A stretch of 11,108 nt of DNA from JAHFUI01 sp041485905 (lineage in GTDB: Bacteria > Acidobacteriota > Vicinamibacteria > Vicinamibacterales > CAVVIG01), in contig JBGPKK010000149.1 of NCBI GenBank assembly GCA_041485905.1, positions 1-11,108 of the forward strand. The letters are read 5' to 3'. The translations under genes and the position numbers were made by a program. The notes below the pieces were generated by a model, which was given only the letters and a program-made list of their open reading frames with translations, had not been told where the DNA came from and did no database searches. Position 1 is the stretch's first letter, and each line of letters begins with the position of its first letter. Shown piece by piece: positions 7,494 through 11,108 of the stretch.

Positions 7494-8732
7494 ATGAAAC
7501 ACAAGATCCTTATGAGTCTGCTGGCGCTGGCCCTCGGGGCCACGGCGCTTAGCGGGCAGTCCAACCCGGGCGATTGGCCTCAATGGCAGGGGCCGGATCG
7601 CAACGGCCTGTCGAAAGAGGTCGGGCTCCTGCAGCAGTGGCCTTCCGCCGGCCCGCCGCTCGTCTGGTCGGCTGCGAACCTGGGCGCCGGCTACGGCTCG
7701 ATTTCCGTCAAAGGCGACCGGATCTTCGTGCAAGGTTCGAGCGGCAAACAAAGCCTCGTCTTCAGTCTGAACCGCGCCGACGGGAAGAACGTCTGGTCGA
7801 AAGCCCTCGGGCCGTCGGGCAACAACGACAAAGGTTCGGGCCCGAGAGGGACGCCGACGACGGACGGCGACCGGCTCTACGTCCTGACAGAAACCGGCGA
7901 TTTGTGGTGCCTGAAAGCGGTCGATGGGACGGCGGTCTGGCAACGCAACATCCTCAAAGACTTCAACGGCCGGAACATCCAGTGGCTGCTCAGCGAATCG
8001 CCGCTCGTTGACGGCAACATGGTGATCGTGACGCCGGGCGGGAAGAACGCCGGCATCGTGGCGCTCGACAAGATGTCGGGCGCGACGATTTGGACCGCGA
8101 AGGACCTGAGCGACGAGGCCGGCTACGCGTCCGCGGTCGTGGCAGACGTGCAGGGCGTGAGAACGGTGATGACGCTCACGGGAGGCGCGGCTGTCGGTGT
8201 CCGTGCGTCGGATGGCAAGTTGATGTGGAGATACACGCGCGTCGCCAACGGCACCGCGAACATCACGACGCCCGTCTTTTTCGACAACAAGGTGTTCTTC
8301 ACGTCGGCCTACGGCACCGGCGGCGCGTTGCTCGGTTTGACCGCTCAGGGTGGAGAGGTCAAAGCTCAGGAGATCTATTTCACACGCGAACTGCAGAACC
8401 ATCACGGCGGCGTCTTGCTCGTGAACGGCTACCTCTACGGCTTCAACAACTCGATTCTGACCTGTCTCAAGTTCGGGACGGGCGAGACCATGTGGCGCCA
8501 CCGGAGTGTCGGCAAAGGCTCACTCACCTATGCCGACGGCAACCTGTATCTGTTGAGCGAAGACAACTTCGTCGGCCTGGCCGAGGCGTCTCCCGCCGGC
8601 TACAAGGAAAAGGGTCGATTCAAGATCGCGGATCAGGGACTCCCGAGCTGGGCGCACCCGGTCGTGAGCGGCGGCAAACTGTACATCCGCGACCAGGGCA
8701 CGCTCGCCGCGTACGACGTCCGCGCGAAGTGA
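7494..8732 (+). CDS. Secreted PQQ-like beta-propeller protein (412 aa)
   Basis: Starts MKHKILMSLLALALGATALSG, a short clean signal peptide. The mature protein opens with DWPQWQGPDRNGLSKE (27-42), closely like the opening of the 748-aa protein. Blade elements include YGSISVKGDRIFVQGSSG, TPTTDGDRLYVLTETGD, ESPLVDGNMVIVTPGG, TPVFFDNKVFFTSAYG, GVLLVNGYLYGFNN and HPVVSGGKLYIRDQG, each ending near a W in the outer strand (VWSKAL, VWQRNI, IWTAKD, MWRYTR, MWRHRS). This is the PQQ/BamB-like propeller fold with about seven to eight blades and no added domain, haem motif or membrane segment. The start is fixed by GGAG 8 bases upstream and by the signal peptide; the long open frame before it is GC-rich noise crossing the receptor start. 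It is divergent from the receptor and stands alone, as the next gene downstream is 185 bp away and of different composition. Probable periplasmic protein; ligand unknown. Confidence 0.92.
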   Translation: MKHKILMSLLALALGATALSGQSNPGDWPQWQGPDRNGLSKEVGLLQQWPSAGPPLVWSAANLGAGYGSISVKGDRIFVQGSSGKQSLVFSLNRADGKNVWSKALGPSGNNDKGSGPRGTPTTDGDRLYVLTETGDLWCLKAVDGTAVWQRNILKDFNGRNIQWLLSESPLVDGNMVIVTPGGKNAGIVALDKMSGATIWTAKDLSDEAGYASAVVADVQGVRTVMTLTGGAAVGVRASDGKLMWRYTRVANGTANITTPVFFDNKVFFTSAYGTGGALLGLTAQGGEVKAQEIYFTRELQNHHGGVLLVNGYLYGFNNSILTCLKFGTGETMWRHRSVGKGSLTYADGNLYLLSEDNFVGLAEASPAGYKEKGRFKIADQGLPSWAHPVVSGGKLYIRDQGTLAAYDVRAK

Positions 8733-8744
8733 AGCCTCTGTCTC

Positions 8745-8773
8745 AACCGCTGAGGACGCGGAGGACGCAGAGA
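8745..8773. repeat. Dispersed 9-bp-period repeat, third copy in the window
   Basis: AACCGCTGA, GGACGCGGA, GGACGCAGA, GA: three 9-bp units, matching the left arm at 1278-1305 at 22 of 28 positions. It lies 12 bp after the stop of the 412-aa propeller gene. Flanking CTCTG (8736-8740) and CAGAG (8768-8772) could pair, but no U-run follows, so I do not call a terminator. Confidence 0.7.
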
Positions 8774-8792
8774 CTCGAATCGCGGGTGTCAT

Positions 8793-8816
8793 TTCGTACG
8801 TAGTGTCCGGCTTCAG
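8793..8816. repeat. Probable second dispersed repeat (TACGTAGTGTCCGGCTTC type)
   Basis: The reverse strand reads LKPDTTYE in one frame. I recall this peptide (…RLKPDTTYE…) as a frequent spurious tail on predicted proteins from Vicinamibacteria and related metagenomic genomes, meaning an intergenic repeat. Only one copy is in this window, so the call rests on memory and not on internal evidence. It marks the border between GC-rich DNA and the island of lower G+C that follows. Confidence 0.4.
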
Positions 8817-8830
8817 CGGTAACAATATAC

Positions 8831-8860
8831 TTGACTGACCGTGCCAGTACCGGCTACGGT
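8831..8860 (+). promoter_or_regulatory. Sigma70-like promoter candidate for the truncated gene
   Basis: TTGACT (8831-8836) matches the -35 consensus at 5 of 6 positions; after 18 bases comes TACGGT (8855-8860), a weak -10 with the important first T, second A and last T. It lies about 58 bases before the ATG at 8918, in AT-richer DNA. A candidate only. Confidence 0.35.
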
Positions 8861-8867
8861 TTAGGCA

Positions 8868-8882
8868 AGCGGATTGTCCGCT
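8868..8882. repeat. Short perfect inverted repeat, operator-like
   Basis: AGCGGA-TTG-TCCGCT: a 6-bp perfect inverted repeat with a 3-base centre, just downstream of the promoter candidate and 35 bases before the ATG. It could be a repressor site or a small leader hairpin. Confidence 0.4.
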
Positions 8883-8897
8883 ATTGAGTATCTGTTA

Positions 8898-8927
8898 CCT
8901 GGAACAGGAAATGAAAAATGTTCCGGG
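8898..8927 (+). promoter_or_regulatory. Hairpin enclosing the start codon of the truncated gene
   Basis: CCTGGAACA (8898-8906) pairs with TGTTCCGGG (8919-8927) over nine positions including one G-U, leaving a 12-base loop. The AGGAA ribosome site (8906-8910) lies almost wholly in the loop, while the TG of the ATG (8918-8920) lies in the stem. Such a fold would affect initiation; whether it forms or is regulated is unknown. Confidence 0.4.
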
Positions 8928-9121
8928 ATATTGCAAGCCCGACCGACGACAGCCAGATTCAAGAGGCTGTTCGAGGTATGGGATGGGACGAAAACGATAT
9001 GGCTGCCTGGGTTCAGCGCACATTCAAGAAGGGCGAAATAGATCGGGCAGGTGATTTTTGGGCGCGCCGCTCAGAAAGTAGACCAATCGCCGCTCGGAAA
9101 GTAGACCACCTGAGGGCCTGA
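8918..9121 (+). pseudogene. Gene fragment (first 47 codons) cut by the IS21-type insertion
   Basis: ATG 8918 with AGGAA 7 bases upstream opens MFRDIASPTDDSQIQEAVRG, continuing through WDENDMAAWVQRTFKKGEIDRAGDF to codon 47 at 9058. From about 9059 the frame runs into the insertion-sequence end and reads a meaningless tail (WARRSESRPIA…) to a stop at 9119-9121. So only 47 residues are native: acidic and helical-looking, with no signal peptide. G+C here is about 49% by hand count (8821-9058), well below the neighbours, pointing to a separately acquired gene. The FKKGEIDRAGDF end is reminiscent of the start of some RelA/SpoT-domain nucleotidyltransferases (K-x-x-I/V-D-R-A-G), a weak resemblance from memory. 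The rest of the gene should lie beyond the right end of the insertion sequence, outside the window. Confidence 0.6.
9067..9108. repeat. Two 19-bp terminal repeats of the IS21-type element
   Basis: CCGCTCAGAAAGTAGACCA (9067-9085) and CCGCTCGGAAAGTAGACCA (9090-9108) differ at one base and start 23 bp apart, about two helical turns. Multiple repeats at each end are a feature of IS21-family elements, where they bind the IstA transposase. Confidence 0.85.
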
Positions 9122-9132
9122 CGGCGGGCTTG

Positions 9133-9150
9133 CCGGATCGTGGGATCCGG
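9133..9150 (+). promoter_or_regulatory. Perfect 7-bp hairpin in the istA leader
   Basis: CCGGATC-GTGG-GATCCGG, 7-bp stem and 4-base loop, ends 8 bases before the GGAGG of istA. No U-run follows, so a terminator is unlikely; it may shield istA from translation by outside transcripts, as leader hairpins do in some other insertion sequences. Confidence 0.45.
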
Positions 9151-9172
9151 GGTTCGCTGGAGGATGCTCAGG

Positions 9173-10651
9173 ATGGATCAAGTACATGTCGTTCGGCACA
9201 AAGTGCTGGTGGAGGGGCGATCACAGCGTGCGATCGCCCGTGAGCTGGGGATCGCGCGGGTCACCGTCCGCAAATACCTGGAGCAAGCGACCCCCACGCG
9301 GAAGGCGGAGGCCGGGCCGCGAGCGCGGCCGGTCTGGGACGTGGTCGGCGAGCGGGTGCAGGCGGTCCTGGCGGAATCGGTGCGGTGGACCGGCGGCAAG
9401 CAGCGGCTGACGGCCACGCGGCTGCACGAGCTGTTGGTGGCCGAGGGGCACCGCGTCGGCGTGACCGTCGTCAAGGAAGCGGTCGCCGAATGGAAGCGCC
9501 AGCGCCGCGAGGTGTTCGTGCCGCTGACGTATCGGCCCGGCGATCTGGCCGAGGTCGACTTCTTCGAGGTGCTGGTCGACGTCAACGGGAAGCGCCAGAA
9601 GGCATGGCTCTTCCTGATGCGGCTGATGTACTCGGGCCGCGACTTTGCGTGGATCTACGAGCGCCAGGACCAAATCAGCTTTCTCGATGGGCACGTCCGT
9701 GCGTTTGCGCACTTCGACGGTGTCCCAGCGCGCGTCGCGTACGACAATCTTCGCGCGGCCGTCGTCCGGATTCTGGTCGGGGGCGCGCGCACGCTGACGC
9801 CGCGGTTCACGGCGCTCGCCTCGCATTACCTGCTGGAGACTTGTTTCTGTCGGCCCGGCGAGGGCCACGATAAGGGCGGCGTCGAGTCGCGCGGCAAGGC
9901 CGTACGACAGCAAGCGCTCGTGCCGATTCCGGTTGGCGCCACCCTCGCGGCCATCAACGAGACGTTGCTGGCGCGGATGGACGCGCGCCTCGACACCCTG
10001 CGGGATGCGGCCGGGCAGACGATCGGCGGGCGCTTTCTCGAAGAGCAGCGTCAGTTTCGCCCGGCCCCGACGCCGTTCGCGCCGGACGCCACGACCTTCG
10101 TCACGGTGTCGCCGCGCGCGTTGGTGCGGCTAGAGGGCGCGTTCTACTCGGTCCCCTGTCGGTGGGCGGGGCTCGACCTCATCGTCCACGTCGGCGCGAC
10201 GACGGTGACGATCGTCGGGCGCGATGGGACGCGCATTCTCCATCCCCGCATGCGCTTCGGGCAGCGATCGATCGACTACCGGCATTACCTGTCGGAGCTG
10301 GCGCGCAAGCCGCAGGCGGTGCGCCAGGTGTTGCCCGATCTCTTGCGGGATTTGGGCGGCCCGTTTCCGGCGATCTGGGATCAGCTCCACGCGGCGCACG
10401 GCCCCCGGGAGGCCGCGCGCCTCTTCGCCAAGGTGCTCGGGCAGCTGGACACGTACGGCGCGGCGGTGGCCGTGCCCGCGCTGACCACGGCGCTCGTGAC
10501 CGGGACGCCCCTGCTGCTCGCGCTCAGCCCGGCGCGCTCGTCGCCGGCTCGCGTCGCGCTGGACGCGGTGCCCCCCCTCCTACGCGACATCGAGGTGATC
10601 AGCGGCTGTGCTGCCGACTATGACGGCTGGCTCGGGGAGGTCGCGGTATGA
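9173..10651 (+). CDS. istA: IS21-family transposase IstA
   Basis: Protein of 492 aa, normal for IS21 transposases. It has an N-terminal helix-turn-helix at 17-36 (SQRAIARELGIARVTVRKYL). The RNase-H-like DDE integrase core has catalytic residues visible as D129 (AEVDFFE), D191 (VAYDNLRAAV) and E238 (GHDKGGVESRGKAVRQ). A C-terminal Mu-type beta-barrel-like segment (VRLEGAFYSVPCRWAG … VTIVGRDG) follows. It cuts and joins the element ends in transposition, together with IstB. The start ATG 9173 has GGAGG 9 bases upstream; in-frame GTG 9140 and ATG 9164 are less likely, since 9164 directly abuts the GGAGG. The stop TGA overlaps the istB ATG (ATGA), giving coupled translation. The gene looks intact. 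Confidence 0.95.
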   Translation: MDQVHVVRHKVLVEGRSQRAIARELGIARVTVRKYLEQATPTRKAEAGPRARPVWDVVGERVQAVLAESVRWTGGKQRLTATRLHELLVAEGHRVGVTVVKEAVAEWKRQRREVFVPLTYRPGDLAEVDFFEVLVDVNGKRQKAWLFLMRLMYSGRDFAWIYERQDQISFLDGHVRAFAHFDGVPARVAYDNLRAAVVRILVGGARTLTPRFTALASHYLLETCFCRPGEGHDKGGVESRGKAVRQQALVPIPVGATLAAINETLLARMDARLDTLRDAAGQTIGGRFLEEQRQFRPAPTPFAPDATTFVTVSPRALVRLEGAFYSVPCRWAGLDLIVHVGATTVTIVGRDGTRILHPRMRFGQRSIDYRHYLSELARKPQAVRQVLPDLLRDLGGPFPAIWDQLHAAHGPREAARLFAKVLGQLDTYGAAVAVPALTTALVTGTPLLLALSPARSSPARVALDAVPPLLRDIEVISGCAADYDGWLGEVAV

Positions 10652-11108
10652 GCCTCAATGCCCTCACCCGTGAGCTCATCGTCGCGCAGGCCCGCGCCTT
10701 GAAGCTGCCCGGGGTCGCCCGGGCGTTTGACGGCTTGGCCCGCCAGGCCCGCGATGCGCACTGGCCGCACGAAGACTACCTACACGAAGTCCTCAGTGCC
10801 GAGCAGGCGTCGCGGCACGAGTCCGTGATCCGCCAGCGGCTGCGGGAGGCGCGCTTCCCGGAGGTGAAGACCCTCGACACCTTTGACTTTGCGGCCGCCG
10901 ACGGCCTCCACGCGACGCAGGTGCACACGCTCGCGCGCGGCGAGTGGGTGACGGCGCCCGAGAATCTCATCCTCGCGGGCCCGATCGGCACGGGGAAGAC
11001 CCACTTGGCGATCGCGCTCGGCGTCGAAGCGACGAAACAGAAACGCCGCGTCCTCTTCACGCGCGCGGCCGATCTCGTGCGGCAATTGCTCGAGGCGCGC
11101 GACGCCCG
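10648..11108 (+). CDS. istB: IS21-family AAA+ ATPase IstB, 3' end beyond window
   Basis: ATG 10648 overlaps the istA stop by 4 bp. The visible 153 codons have no stop and begin MSLNALTRELIVAQARALKL, with an alpha-helical N-terminal domain typical of IstB (…LRLPG…, EDYLHEVLSAEQASR, RQRLREARFPEVKTLDTFDF). The Walker A P-loop is GPIGTGKT at 111-118, followed by HLAIALGVEA; the Walker B would lie just past the edge. IstB is the ATP-dependent helper that binds and bends target DNA and stimulates IstA. The usual IstB P-loop is GPPGTGKT, so Ile113 is a small variation that keeps the invariant G, K and T. About 60% of the usual length is present. Confidence 0.93.
   Translation, partial: MSLNALTRELIVAQARALKLPGVARAFDGLARQARDAHWPHEDYLHEVLSAEQASRHESVIRQRLREARFPEVKTLDTFDFAAADGLHATQVHTLARGEWVTAPENLILAGPIGTGKTHLAIALGVEATKQKRRVLFTRAADLVRQLLEARDA

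Larger units (their letters stand above)
9059..11108 (+). mobile_element. IS21-family insertion sequence, left end to window edge
   Basis: The element holds the istA-istB gene pair in the typical overlapping order and, before istA, a left end with two long repeats as IS21 members have. The exact left boundary is not certain: IS21 ends start with TG, and the TG at 9059-9060 (TGGGCGCGCC, just before the first repeat) fits and interrupts the preceding gene at codon 48. The right end is not in the window. G+C is higher than in the DNA it interrupts. Confidence 0.85.

Noticed and set aside
7434..8501. Minus-strand open frame of 355 codons opposite the 412-aa propeller gene
   Set aside because: Antisense shadow; the plus frame has signal peptide, ribosome site and blade repeats.
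8733..8917. Possible rho-independent terminator after the 412-aa gene
   Set aside because: The only pairing (CTCTG/CAGAG) is 5 bp with a long loop and no following T-run; the segment is better explained by the two dispersed repeats.
1..11108. CRISPR array, tRNA, rRNA or riboswitch
   Set aside because: No spaced direct repeats of CRISPR size, no cloverleaf or rRNA-like conserved stretch and no known riboswitch core was seen by eye on either strand.

Overview
The window is GC-rich (over 60% G+C in the genes) and looks like a chromosomal piece of a Gram-negative soil or sediment bacterium. The best guess is Acidobacteriota, probably the Vicinamibacteria. Reasons: several secreted PQQ-type beta-propeller proteins sit around a TonB-dependent receptor, and the gaps hold short dispersed repeats (a 9-bp-period GACACGGAG/GGACGCGGA family, and a TACGTAGTGTCCGGCTTC element whose reverse strand reads LKPDTTYE) that I remember from such genomes. 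The taxonomic call is inference.

Left part (1-7388, minus strand): five co-directional genes, read from high to low coordinates. A TonB-dependent outer-membrane receptor (736 aa) comes first. A hairpin and a 7-bp tandem repeat separate it from a 748-aa secreted propeller protein that carries an Ig-like and a beta-sandwich domain. That gene overlaps by 4 bp a 488-aa secreted propeller protein, followed by a 384-aa eight-bladed propeller protein. Last is the beginning of a gene that runs off the left edge. This has the form of one transcription unit for envelope proteins, possibly split at the hairpin.

Middle (7389-8732): a 105-bp divergent gap separates the receptor from a plus-strand 412-aa secreted propeller gene. 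All four propeller proteins begin their mature part with related W-x-x-x-x-G motifs, so they look like distant paralogues. None shows a CxxCH haem site, so electron transfer through a fused cytochrome is not supported, and whether they bind PQQ is open.

Right part (8733-11108): a repeat-containing gap leads into an island of about 49% G+C (8821-9058). It holds a promoter candidate, two small inverted repeats and the first 47 codons of an unknown gene. That gene is cut by an IS21-family insertion sequence, whose left end carries two 19-bp repeats 23 bp apart, followed by istA (complete, DDE residues visible) and istB (cut by the window edge, overlapping istA by 4 bp).

The most unusual detail is at 1278-1362. 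A 25/28 inverted repeat of the dispersed GACACGGAG family surrounds the start of the 384-aa propeller gene. The repeat appears to supply both its Shine-Dalgarno sequence and part of its signal-peptide coding sequence. I see no clear new defence or RNA system here. The best candidate for undescribed biology is the receptor-plus-propeller envelope locus.
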